The position numbers and the translations under genes are program-made. From assembly GCA_964425645.1 (NCBI GenBank), contig CAYRNC010000042.1, positions 1 through 14,032 of the forward strand: DNA of 14,032 nucleotides. The letters run 5' to 3'. The notes below the pieces were generated by a model. The model was not told where the DNA came from. It saw nothing but the letters and a program-made list of their open reading frames with translations, and did not search any database. The DNA comes from CAYRNC01 sp964425645 (GTDB taxonomy: Bacteria > Bacillota > Clostridia > Peptostreptococcales > Anaerovoracaceae). Shown here piece after piece: positions 6,242 through 14,004 of this stretch (positions are counted from its first letter, which is position 1; every line of letters begins with the position of its first letter).

Positions 6242-7408
6242 ATGTCTAACAATTTTCAGGAATTTGAATTTATGTTGCCAACAGTTATTAAATCCGGGAA
6301 GGGGATTTGCGGAGAGATTCCAAATGAACTAAGGCTAAGAAATAAGTTAAAGCCAATGTTGATTACCGATAAAGGTTTGGTTAAAGCAGGTCTTGCAGAT
6401 AAAATTATTCAATATTTAAAAACGGCCGGTTATGATGATATTGTTATTTTTGATCAGGTAGAGCCGAATCCAAGAGATGTTACAGTAGCTAAGGCCGGGG
6501 AAATAGGGAAAATAAACAATGTTGACTGCTTAATTGCTTTAGGCGGTGGAAGCTCCATAGACACTGCAAAAGGTGCCGGTATTTTAATGACAGCCGGAGG
6601 CAAAGTAAAGGATTATGAAGGACTTGGAAAGGTGCCGGGAAAAATAACAACCCTTTTTGCAATTCCAACAACAGTAGGCACAGGTAGTGAGGTTACTTTC
6701 TGGGCGGTTATAAAGGATACCGCGGAAAATTACAAACTCAGCATCGGAAGCCCTTTTATTGCACCCGAAATTGCTTTTGTGGATCCGGTTTTTGTTGAAA
6801 AGCTGCCACCGGCTATTATAGCTGCAACAGGGATGGATGCTCTTACACATGCTATTGAGGGTTACACTTCTAAGGTTGCCGGACCCATTACAGATGCATG
6901 CGCCATCTATGCCATAGAGCTAATCAGTAAAAACATTCGTGAGGCAGTCTATGGTGATTCATCGGAGGCTAAGGGCAACCTATTGATCGGGAGCTTAATT
7001 GCAGGAATATGCTTTGGAAATTCCGATGTTGGAGGGGCCCATTGCATGGGTGAGGCGTTAGGCGGCCTATATGACACCCCCCACGGTGAGTCCTGTGCAG
7101 TTTCATTACCATATATCATGGAGTTCAATTTTGTATCAGACCTACAGAAATATGCCAATATTGCCAATGCCTTGGGTGTCAACGTGCGCATGTTGTCCTT
7201 GAGGCAGGCTGCATATGCATCTGTTGAAGAAATCCGAAAGCTTAATGAAGACCTGAATATACCAAACTTACGTAAGGTAGGTGCAAAAATTGATGATTTG
7301 GAAGAATTGGCGATGAGATCGGCTACCAATGTCTCAGTAGAAGATAATTCAAGATTTATAACTATTGATGATTTTCGGGACTTGTTCGCAAAGGCGTTTT
7401 CAGATTAA
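6242..7408 (+). CDS. Iron-dependent (group III) alcohol dehydrogenase
   Basis: This cytoplasmic oxidoreductase interconverts an alcohol and an aldehyde or ketone with NAD(P). From the ATG at 6242 it has 388 residues, the usual length. An upstream in-frame ATG at 6221 is rejected because GAGGGGG (6229-6234) is the ribosome binding site, 7 bases before 6242. The N-terminal nucleotide-binding half contains GGGSSIDTAKG (residues 101-111) and IPTTVGTGSE. The helical C-terminal half holds the iron ligands Asp199, His203, His267 and His281, in GMDALTHAIEGYTS and in AHCMGEALGGLYDTPHG, with the spacing known for FucO-type enzymes. The gene is driven by a sigma-54 type promoter and diverges from a permease with a similar promoter. 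All catalytic residues are present. Substrate (short alcohol, diol, hydroxy acid or amino alcohol) cannot be told from sequence. Confidence 0.93.
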   Translation: MSNNFQEFEFMLPTVIKSGKGICGEIPNELRLRNKLKPMLITDKGLVKAGLADKIIQYLKTAGYDDIVIFDQVEPNPRDVTVAKAGEIGKINNVDCLIALGGGSSIDTAKGAGILMTAGGKVKDYEGLGKVPGKITTLFAIPTTVGTGSEVTFWAVIKDTAENYKLSIGSPFIAPEIAFVDPVFVEKLPPAIIAATGMDALTHAIEGYTSKVAGPITDACAIYAIELISKNIREAVYGDSSEAKGNLLIGSLIAGICFGNSDVGGAHCMGEALGGLYDTPHGESCAVSLPYIMEFNFVSDLQKYANIANALGVNVRMLSLRQAAYASVEEIRKLNEDLNIPNLRKVGAKIDDLEELAMRSATNVSVEDNSRFITIDDFRDLFAKAFSD

Positions 7409-7441
7409 AATACAATACTCTGCAGCTAAAGTATATTTGCG

Positions 7442-7484
7442 TAGTCGGTAGGTGATTATTTCATCTGCCGACCTACATCGACTA
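7442..7484 (+). terminator. Hairpin with two alternative pairings after the dehydrogenase gene
   Basis: GTCGGTAGGTGA (7444-7455) can pair with TCATCTGCCGAC (7461-7472), a 12-bp stem with two G-U pairs and a 5-base loop. The overlapping arm TAGTCGGTAGGT (7442-7453) can instead pair with ACCTAC (7471-7476) plus CGACTA (7479-7484), leaving a 2-base bulge. It lies 33 bases after the dehydrogenase stop and is well placed as a transcript end. No T-run follows, so intrinsic termination is uncertain. Confidence 0.4.
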
Positions 7485-7490
7485 ACAAAG

Positions 7491-7728
7491 GTGGCAAAAA
7501 TAAAAAGAACGTATCCAACCCGGGAATCTGCTAAAAGGGCAAGGGCAGAGAATTGACAATTTATTGATACTCAATTGCGGGGAGAATTTAATTTTAAAAG
7601 GATTTGAAGGTTTAGCCAAAGTGACAATTTTAACAGTGGGGAAGCTATTATTTGTTATTCCAATCCTAGCCGATGCGGCCTTAAAATTGTTGAATATCAA
7701 TAATTATGTTATAGTGATTATTGAATGA
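7491..7728 (+). pseudogene. Possible transketolase C-terminal-half remnant
   Basis: From GTG 7491, AKIKRTYPTRESAKRARAEN reads until a TGA at 7554. It resembles the usual start of the split transketolase C-terminal subunit (M-x-K-I-x-T-R-E-S/A...E-N). In the next frame, 7549-7728 reads as a continuous protein text. It includes KVTILTVGKLLFVIPILAD and then AALKLLNIN, which resembles the C-terminal segment of transketolases and related enzymes (DVTIL-x-x-G, then AAELL). The middle of the gene would be deleted and a frameshift separates the two parts. GTG 7491 is preceded by AAAGG. The family call rests on short motif resemblance by eye, so the evidence of decayed coding sequence is firmer than its identity. 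Confidence 0.35.
7687..7715 (+). promoter_or_regulatory. Weak sigma-70-type promoter for the activator gene
   Basis: TTGTTG (7687-7692), 17 bases of spacing and TATAGT (7710-7715) precede the activator start by about 60 bases. The -10 is good and the -35 poor, which would suit low constitutive expression of a regulator. It overlaps the end of the decayed reading frame. Confidence 0.4.
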
Positions 7729-7775
7729 ACTTATCCTGTATTAATCATATCTTCTAAAAACAGGGACGTATTTAT

Positions 7776-9774
7776 ATGGAAAGTTTATTAGACCCTTATT
7801 TTTATGCTTATAATCCAGAGTTACTGGCTTTTGAAAATGCATGGCTGAACTTCATGAAAAGCGGCATTATTAACCGTTCTGTTATTAAAACTGAGGTGGC
7901 CGATTCATGGCGAAGATGCCGGGAAATGGGAATCGATCCAACCTTCGCGGGAAAACTGCCAATAAAACCGGCAGAAGAAGTTAAAAGGCGACTCGCGTTA
8001 AATGCCGATTTGTTAAAAATTGTGGCTCCATATATGGAATCATTATATGATATTGTTAAAGGGTCGGGTTTTGTTATTTCTTTTATAGATGCTGACGGCT
8101 ATATTCTTAAAATCATAGGCGATGAGGAAACATTAAATATATGTGTGAAAACCGGTTCCCTGCCCGGAGCCAACAGATTAGAATCGCACGCAGGTACGAC
8201 CAGTATAGGGTTAGCCATAATTACAGGAAAACCCATACAAATTGCAGGAGCGGAGCATTACTTACATGAATTGCATCGATGGACCTGCTCATCTGCACCG
8301 ATACTCGATCAAAATAAAAATGTTAAAGCAGTTCTTAATGTTGCCGGCCGATATGAAATGATTCATCAACATACACTTGGCATGGTCTCCTCAGTAGCAA
8401 AAGCTATCGAAAATGAAGTCTATATACAAAAAATCAATGAGCAACTGTCTATAAACAACAGTCGGCTTAAAGCCACTATTGAAATGGTCAGTGAAGGCGT
8501 CGTATATACGATTAACAATATGATAATACAAGCAAATAAACGTATGTGCGAACTGATCGGAAAATCTTATGATGATGTCATAGGTCAAAGTATTTTTGAA
8601 AAGATTAACACCGGTCCCGAACTAAAAGAATTTATTAATAACAAATCCAAACCGTGTGAAAATGAAAAAATAATTTTATATGGCAACGGACAAAAGTACA
8701 ATTGTTTTCTTGATGTCCAGCCTGTATACGGGGAAAACGTACAAAACATCGGAACAGTACTTATATTCAAAAGAATAGATGAAATTAAAGTATTAGCAAG
8801 CAAAATTGAACATCAGGCTAAATATCAGTTTTCTGATATTATCGGGAATTCGCCGGCATGCAAACAAGCTATGGATCTGGCCTTAAAAGCTGCTCAAAAT
8901 AATGTAAGAGTTATTATTGAAGGCGAAAGCGGAACGGGAAAAGAAATGTTTGCTCAGGCAATTCATAACCAAAGCAACAGGAGTGAAGGGCCTTTTATCG
9001 CAATCGACTGTGGTGCCTTGCCATCCGAATTATTGGAAAGTGAGCTTTTCGGCTATGAGCGCGGGGCGTTTACAGGGGCAAAAAAAGAAGGAAAACCGGG
9101 AGTCTTTGAGCTGGCTCACACAGGAACTCTTTTTTTTGATGAAATAGGCAACATGCCTGTAGAGANNNNNNNNNNAAAAACTTCTGAGGGTGCTTCAGGA
9201 AAACGTCGTTACACGAATAGGGGGCAGCAAACAAATTCCTGTCGATGTAAGGGTAATTGCTGCTACTAATGCCCGATTGGAGGATAAGGTCCTAGACGGT
9301 TCATTCCGCAGTGATTTATATTACAGATTAAACGTAGTATATATCAAAACACCGGTTCTGAGGGAATGCAGGGATGACATTCCCGTAATAATAGAAAGCT
9401 TTTTATCGAAAAATATGGTTGGAACAAAAGGTAAGAAGATTGACAAGAAAGCGCTGGATATTTTAACATCCTACGACTGGCCTGGGAATGTCAGACAACT
9501 GCATAATGTAATCGAATATGGAAAAATGATGTGTAAAAAAGATGTTATTCTTGCTCAAGACCTTCCCCTGGAACTTCTGCAAGGACATTCCATTCAAATA
9601 GTAGCAAAGGATGAACGCCAGGTGGATTTAAAACAGGCCATAGAGGACTATATAAAATACATTGTTCAAATCAATGGAAATAATATATGTAAAGCGGCTC
9701 GGATATTAGATATCTCAAGGTCTACCGTTTATAAATACTTGGGCGATAACTTCCAGGAGATACGGGATGAATAA
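7776..9774 (+). CDS. Sigma-54-dependent transcriptional activator (GAF-PAS-AAA+-Fis HTH), gap inside
   Basis: This is an AcoR/DhaR-like enhancer-binding protein that remodels sigma-54 RNA polymerase with ATP. Residues about 85-215 form a GAF-like sensor (GTTSIGLAI, then AEHYLHELHRWTCSSAPI). Residues about 228-335 form a PAS domain. The AAA+ domain starts near 351, with Walker A GESGTGKE (383-390), the sigma-54-contacting GAFTGA (430-435) and Walker B GTLFFDEIG (450-458). After the gap come VRVIAATNARL, FRSDLYYRLNVV and YDWPGNVRQLHNVIEY, then a Fis-type helix-turn-helix (NICKAARILDISRSTVYKYL). Ten Ns at 9166-9175 break the reading frame. The family text MPVE-x-Q-x-KLLRVLQE needs only 6 bases there, so the gene is probably intact, about 664 residues. 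The start ATG has a modest AGGGA site (7762-7766). It overlaps the next gene by 8 bases and probably controls the sigma-54 promoters at 5481-5496 and 6112-6128. Confidence 0.92.
9166..9175. other. Assembly gap (10 Ns) inside the activator gene
   Basis: The Ns lie between MPVE and KLLRVLQE, one of the most conserved stretches of the AAA+ domain. The upstream frame is in phase with 7776 and the downstream frame is shifted by one base. Six missing bases (completing x-Q-x) would restore both phase and consensus, so the N count is most likely a placeholder. Confidence 0.9.
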
Positions 9775-11146
9775 GGAAGATGGGATTTACGATCTTGTAA
9801 TAAAAAACGGAAATGTCATCAGCTTTGAACCAGATGTCATATTAAAAGGTATCAATATAGGAATTATGGGTCAAAGGATTACAGAAATATCCGATAATGA
9901 AATGAAGGGAAGACGAGTTATTGACGCAGGTAACAAATACGTATGCCCCGGGTTTATTGACTTTCATTCCCATGTGGGAGGAAAACTTTTTTCTGCCGAG
10001 TGTGTAGTAAGGCAAGGCGGCACGACTTCAATTGGCGGAGAGCGCAATTTTGATGGTAAATTGATTCGAAACATATCCGAAAATGGGTTTTTGATCAACC
10101 ATGGATTTTATATTTCACACTCCTTCACTTTGCGCAGGGCGGTTGGCCGAAATGATATCTACAGCCCCGCAACCAACAATGAAATAGAGGACATGAAGAT
10201 TCTGGCGGAACAATTTTTTAAAAACGGGTCTTTCGGTATACATTTCGGCTTAGAATATGTTCCCGGAACATCCATAGATGAACTTATTGAGCTGTCACGG
10301 GTCGCTAAAAAATACAACAGGGTGGTACTTATTCACACCCGCAGCGATGCAAATAATGCTCTGGTACATTTTGCAGAAGTTGAAAAGGTTTTAAAGGAAA
10401 CCGGGGCCTCGGTTCATCTGGTGCACCTGGTTTACATGATTGCCTTCGAAGGTATCACCTTGAAAGCTTTACAGATTATCCGTGCCATGAGGGAAAAAGG
10501 TTATGACATTACTGCTGATACGGGATTATATGCAGCATACCCGAACTGCATAGGCTCCTCTATTCTGGCAGGCGATTGGACAAAACGATATGGTAAAGGA
10601 TTTTCTGAAAAAAATGTATTGATCTCTTCGGGTATTTTTGCGGGGGAATTCTGCACAAAAGAGAGGTTTGAATACATTCGGGAAAATTATCCTGCAACAC
10701 TCGTTACGGTATTTGCATGTAAGGAATCGGAGATCGAGACGATAATAAGGGAACCCTATGTCCTTATATCATCCAATTCTGCCGATGGGCCTCATTATGA
10801 TAATGTAGGTCATCCCGAGACTGCAGGCACGTTCCCCAAATTAATCAGTAAATATGTAAGGGAAGAAGGGGTACTGTCACTGCTTGAGGCAATTTATAAA
10901 ATAACATGGGGTCCCGGAAAACGGTTCAAAGTTTTGAATAAAGGAAACATTAGAATTGGTTATGATGCAGATATAGTTATCTTCGATTATGATAAAATTA
11001 AAGACTGTGCCGATTATGTGGGAGCAGGAGATCCAAATGCTCCCCCTGAAGGTATCGACTATGTAATAGTTAATGGTGAAGTTGTATGCGAAGGCCAAAA
11101 AGTATTTAATAATAAAAGCAACGGAACTATATTAAAATTAATTTAA
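9767..11146 (+). CDS. D-aminoacylase/N-acyl-D-amino-acid deacylase family amidohydrolase
   Basis: This 459-residue amidohydrolase opens with DLVIKNGNVI, as in dihydroorotase/D-aminoacylase relatives, and has the metal-binding FIDFHSHVG (His67 and His69). Further family blocks are GIHFGLEYVPG (about 158-168), IHTRSD with His190, a VHLVH motif with His217 and His220, and SADGPH with the catalytic Asp340. The C-terminal AGTFPKLISKYVREEGVLS, then EAIYKIT, is typical of the D-aminoacylase group. The Cys that bridges the metals in classical D-aminoacylases (in GNCG) is not seen at its expected place, where the sequence reads GGERN with Glu92. The enzyme would cleave an N-acyl, N-carbamoyl or cyclic amide bond in the cytoplasm. 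AGGAGA (9755-9760) precedes the ATG, which overlaps the activator gene by 8 bases, so the two are translationally coupled. The exact substrate is unknown; a dihydroorotase-like or isoaspartyl-dipeptidase-like role remains possible. Confidence 0.85.
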   Translation: MNKEDGIYDLVIKNGNVISFEPDVILKGINIGIMGQRITEISDNEMKGRRVIDAGNKYVCPGFIDFHSHVGGKLFSAECVVRQGGTTSIGGERNFDGKLIRNISENGFLINHGFYISHSFTLRRAVGRNDIYSPATNNEIEDMKILAEQFFKNGSFGIHFGLEYVPGTSIDELIELSRVAKKYNRVVLIHTRSDANNALVHFAEVEKVLKETGASVHLVHLVYMIAFEGITLKALQIIRAMREKGYDITADTGLYAAYPNCIGSSILAGDWTKRYGKGFSEKNVLISSGIFAGEFCTKERFEYIRENYPATLVTVFACKESEIETIIREPYVLISSNSADGPHYDNVGHPETAGTFPKLISKYVREEGVLSLLEAIYKITWGPGKRFKVLNKGNIRIGYDADIVIFDYDKIKDCADYVGAGDPNAPPEGIDYVIVNGEVVCEGQKVFNNKSNGTILKLI

Positions 11147-11485
11147 TTAAGGATTGAGACAGAACATAGTGCTATAGGTTTCTATTTCCGGATCGCCAAT
11201 ATATGGAGGATATGGAGAAAAGGGATATTATTTTAACAGGGATAGAAACCGGGCGGATGTGTGGCGAAAGAAAATCAGAGCCCAAGCAGAACAGTGCAGC
11301 CTCTAAAGCTTAATTGATGAATATTTAATTGATCTGTCGATGGTGTTTGAATATAATTATGGGGCATTCCATATATTTGTTTGATATTTACTTGACAAAG
11401 TAGCCATTTAAAAGTATAGTATAAGCGCTAACCGTAAAGGATTTCTGAGCGGAAAGTGCATACATAACAACAATATAATAATGTC
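11147..11485. other. Intergenic region before the ABC importer operon
   Basis: About 340 bases hold the promoter at 11392-11420 and a 9-base inverted repeat, GGTTTCTAT (11177-11185) with ATAGAAACC (11242-11250), separated by 56 bases. A 36-codon frame (11203-11313) has no properly spaced ribosome binding site. No clear terminator follows the amidohydrolase gene, and I recognise no riboswitch class in the leader. Confidence 0.55.
11392..11420 (+). promoter_or_regulatory. Sigma-70/SigA-type promoter of the ABC importer operon
   Basis: TTGACA (11392-11397) and TATAGT (11415-11420) are exactly 17 bases apart. Transcription would start near 11427 and give a leader of about 110 bases. The palindrome AGCGCT (11424-11429) sits at the predicted start site and could be part of a repressor operator. 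No sigma-54-like element is seen here. Confidence 0.78.
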
Positions 11486-11536
11486 TTGTTTTATGATGTT
11501 CCTTTCTGCCTGTGGTTGGAAAGGATTTTTTGTTTC

Positions 11537-12313
11537 ATGGAAAAAACAAAAAGTTTCGTCAAAAATATCTTAGTATTTGCTGTAATCCTATTATTGTGGT
11601 ATTTTGTTTCTCGCATCGGTTTATGGACAGCATATGTCCTTCCATCCCCCCAAAAAGTATGGATAAGCTTAGTGAAAATGATTGAAAGCGGTGAGCTCAT
11701 AAATCATCTGTTCATAAGTCTGCGAAGAATTGTTCAGGGATTTACCATCTCCTGCATATTAACTTTTATCCTAACTTTGGCGGCTGCTCTGATTCCGGGC
11801 ATTGAACCTTATTACAGCAGTCTGCTTGGGGTAATACGCCATATACCGCCCATCAGTCTCATACCCCTTTTTATTTTGTGGTTTGGTATAGGGGAGCTGC
11901 CTAAAGTGATCGTAATCGTCCTGGCATCTGTTTTTCCGGTACTACTAAATACTGAAAGCGGTATTTTTGGTTGTGACAAAGGTCTTGTAGAAGTAGGCAG
12001 AGTCCTGGGGTTTTCCAAAAACCGTATCTTTTTTAAAATCATGTTACCTAATGCAATACCGGAAATTCTGGTAGGGGTACGCATTGGGCTGGGCTATGCC
12101 TGGAGGGCTATTTTAGGTGCCGAGATGATCGCTGCGGCAAGCGGTTTGGGTTATCTTATATTAGATGCCCAAGCATTGTCCCGAACAGACAAGGTTATAG
12201 CAGGTATTTTAGTCATTGGGACTATAGGGCTTATAACCGACAAAATATGTGTTTTGATTGAGAGCTTTGCTGTGCGTAACCGTGGCAGAAGTGTGGAAAA
12301 TGGCCGAGTATAA
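11537..12313 (+). CDS. ABC transporter permease, nitrate/sulfonate/taurine (SsuC/TauC) type
   Basis: This inner-membrane subunit of an ABC importer has 258 residues from the ATG at 11537. That start is chosen because AAAGGA (11520-11525) precedes it and it gives the usual length for the family; an in-frame TTG at 11486 would add 17 unlikely residues. About six hydrophobic segments are visible. The family features are YVLPSPQKVW near residue 33, the SLRRIVQGF block, a RHIPPISLIPLFILWFG stretch before the coupling region, and the cytoplasmic EAA-type loop EVGRVLGFSKNRIFFKIMLP that contacts the ATPase. It ends 14 bases inside the ATPase gene, which suggests translational coupling. Its cargo is set by the binding protein at 13048: sulfonates, nitrate, thiamine precursors and other small nitrogen or sulfur compounds are all possible. 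Confidence 0.9.
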   Translation: MEKTKSFVKNILVFAVILLLWYFVSRIGLWTAYVLPSPQKVWISLVKMIESGELINHLFISLRRIVQGFTISCILTFILTLAAALIPGIEPYYSSLLGVIRHIPPISLIPLFILWFGIGELPKVIVIVLASVFPVLLNTESGIFGCDKGLVEVGRVLGFSKNRIFFKIMLPNAIPEILVGVRIGLGYAWRAILGAEMIAAASGLGYLILDAQALSRTDKVIAGILVIGTIGLITDKICVLIESFAVRNRGRSVENGRV

Positions 12314-13010
12314 GATTCAAAATCTGCATAAAACTTTCATCATCAACGGAAAGCCTCACAAAGTCATAAGGGGCTTGGATCTGGTGATAGATTTGAAGGA
12401 GATTACAGTCATTTTGGGTCGCAGTGGCTGCGGGAAAACTACTTTGTTAAAACTTTTATGCGGACTTGAGTCACCAGATTCAGGTCTTTTATCGCTGCCG
12501 GATAAAGATAAGTTCAGTATGGTATTTCAGAAGCCCAGGCTTATGCCTTGGTTAAATACAAAAAGGAACATTAGTTTCGGTCTTGCTAAAGATCGGATAA
12601 ATTCTGAAAGGACAGATGCACTTATCCGTACCGTAGGTCTGAAGGGTTATGAAGAAGCTTATCCTTCCCAGCTTTCCGGAGGTATGCAGCACCGGGTGGC
12701 TCTGGCCCGGGCCTTAGCATATAAACCTGAAATGATACTTATGGATGAGCCCTTTGCGGCCCTGGATTATTTCACTCGCTCCGCTTTACAAAAGGAACTT
12801 CGAAGAATACACCATGAAACTAAAATGGGAGGCATTTTCGTCACTCATAATATCGATGAGGCCATATTGCTTGGTGATCATATCTGCATAATGGCCGACG
12901 GTGTTATATCCCATGAGTTTTACCAGGATTCTAAAGATGGTTGTCGTGATCTTCTGTGCAAAGATGCTATTCTACTAAAACAAAGAATTCTTTCAGGGCT
13001 TGAAATGTAA
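12300..13010 (+). CDS. ABC transporter ATP-binding protein, SsuB/TauB type
   Basis: This cytoplasmic ATPase powers the importer. From ATG 12300 it has 236 residues. The longer in-frame start at 12258 is rejected because its extra residues lie inside the permease gene and do not look like the family N-terminus. All motifs are intact: Walker A GRSGCGKT (40-47), Q-loop Gln77 in VFQKPRLMPW, signature LSGGMQ (125-130), Walker B ILMDE (146-150), D-loop ALD (154-156) and the switch His183 in VTHNIDEA. The QKPRLMPW text is typical of nitrate/sulfonate/taurine importers. The start overlaps the end of the permease gene by 14 bases. No extra regulatory domain follows the ATPase core. Confidence 0.93.
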   Translation: MAEYKIQNLHKTFIINGKPHKVIRGLDLVIDLKEITVILGRSGCGKTTLLKLLCGLESPDSGLLSLPDKDKFSMVFQKPRLMPWLNTKRNISFGLAKDRINSERTDALIRTVGLKGYEEAYPSQLSGGMQHRVALARALAYKPEMILMDEPFAALDYFTRSALQKELRRIHHETKMGGIFVTHNIDEAILLGDHICIMADGVISHEFYQDSKDGCRDLLCKDAILLKQRILSGLEM

Positions 13011-13047
13011 ATTAGTGATTTGAAAGTTTTTTAAGGAGACGAATAAA

Positions 13048-14004
13048 ATGAAAAGAACAGTTGTAATGCTAATATTTGCTATGTTGGTGTTCTCTCTTGC
13101 GGCATGTGGTGAAAATCCCGGTGAAAAAGCCGCCTATACGGTTGATACCGTCACCATGACATATGTTAAGGCCCCTTTGAACGTACCTTCTATTGTAGAA
13201 AGGGCCCAAGGCAGCTTTGAAGCGGCATATTCTGATATGGGATTGGGTTTCGCATACTCCGAACTTACCAGCGGCGCGGATCAGACAGCAGCCTTAGCCT
13301 CCGGCGATATCCAGATTCTTAACGCTGTAGGCGGTACTTCCGTGATACTTTCTTATGCTAACGGTGCCGATATTAAGATTATAAGTATGTATAGCACTTC
13401 CCCCAAGGCATTCTGCCTTTATTCTGCCGATGACTCCATTAAATCCCCTGAAGATTTACAGGGCAAGGTCATCGCCGGCCCTAAGGGTACTAATTTGCAT
13501 GAGCTGTTAGCGGCTTATCTTGCTACAGCCGATATGACCATAGACGATGTAGATTTTATATCTATGGATATTCCCTCCGCTTATGCGGCATTAGAAAGCG
13601 GCAGCATAGATTGCGCGCTTCAGGCAGGAGCCAATGCCCATAACTGTTCTTCCTCGGGATATCATTTAGTAACAGATGGCTATGGCCTTATAGACGGCAC
13701 TATTCTAACTGCCACAACCCAAGACTTTTATGATAAGAATAAGGATATAATTGACGTTTTTCTAAGTGTTCAACAGGATATCCTAACTTTTATCAATCAA
13801 AATCATGATGAGGCAATGGCCATGGTACAAGAGGAGACAGGGTTGGAGCTTGACGTTGTGGAAGACATGTTCGCACTTTATGATTTTCGAATGAATGTGA
13901 GCGAAAAAGATATTGCTTCGCTGCAAAATACGGCAGATTTTATGCTTAACAGCGGGCTCATTGAGAATGCGGTGGACGCTTCCGCTTTATTTTTAAATCA
14001 ATGA
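13048..14004 (+). CDS. Substrate-binding lipoprotein, SsuA/NMT1-THI5-like
   Basis: This 318-residue extracytoplasmic binding protein has a lipoprotein signal peptide: positive start MKR, a hydrophobic run to about residue 16 and the lipobox LAAC with Cys20 for lipid anchoring. The mature part has the two-lobe pattern of the NMT1/THI5-like and aliphatic sulfonate-binding group. The TYVKAPLNVPSIVERAQGSF stretch follows the signal region, then ALASGDIQI, EDLQGKVIAGPKGTNLH (the usual ligand-contacting hinge region) and AYAALESGSIDCAL. Its start follows AAGGAG (13033-13038). It is 37 bases after the ATPase gene and completes the importer operon. Placement of the binding protein last is one of the orders known for this family. 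Sulfonate, nitrate, pyrimidine or an amide-type ligand remain possible. Confidence 0.9.
   Translation: MKRTVVMLIFAMLVFSLAACGENPGEKAAYTVDTVTMTYVKAPLNVPSIVERAQGSFEAAYSDMGLGFAYSELTSGADQTAALASGDIQILNAVGGTSVILSYANGADIKIISMYSTSPKAFCLYSADDSIKSPEDLQGKVIAGPKGTNLHELLAAYLATADMTIDDVDFISMDIPSAYAALESGSIDCALQAGANAHNCSSSGYHLVTDGYGLIDGTILTATTQDFYDKNKDIIDVFLSVQQDILTFINQNHDEAMAMVQEETGLELDVVEDMFALYDFRMNVSEKDIASLQNTADFMLNSGLIENAVDASALFLNQ

Larger units (their letters stand above)
7409..7775. other. Intergenic region between dehydrogenase and activator genes
   Basis: This 367-base gap holds a hairpin with two alternative pairings (7442-7484), a decayed coding remnant (7491-7728) and a weak sigma-70-like promoter within the end of that remnant (7687-7715). 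There is no intact gene; a minus-strand open frame at 7482-7700 is the antisense shadow of the remnant. Confidence 0.6.

Noticed and set aside
7482..7700. Minus-strand 72-codon frame in the dehydrogenase-activator gap
   Set aside because: It is the antisense of the decayed plus-strand coding text, which looks more protein-like, and it has no ribosome binding site.
9190..9774. Separate 194-residue protein starting at GTG 9190
   Set aside because: It begins in the middle of the conserved AAA+ block and is only the continuation of the activator after the assembly gap.
11203..11313. 36-codon frame before the ABC importer (contains DIILTGIETGRM)
   Set aside because: GGAGGA ends one base before the inner ATG, too close to act, and the outer ATG has no site. 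It is too short to judge and could be chance or another relic.
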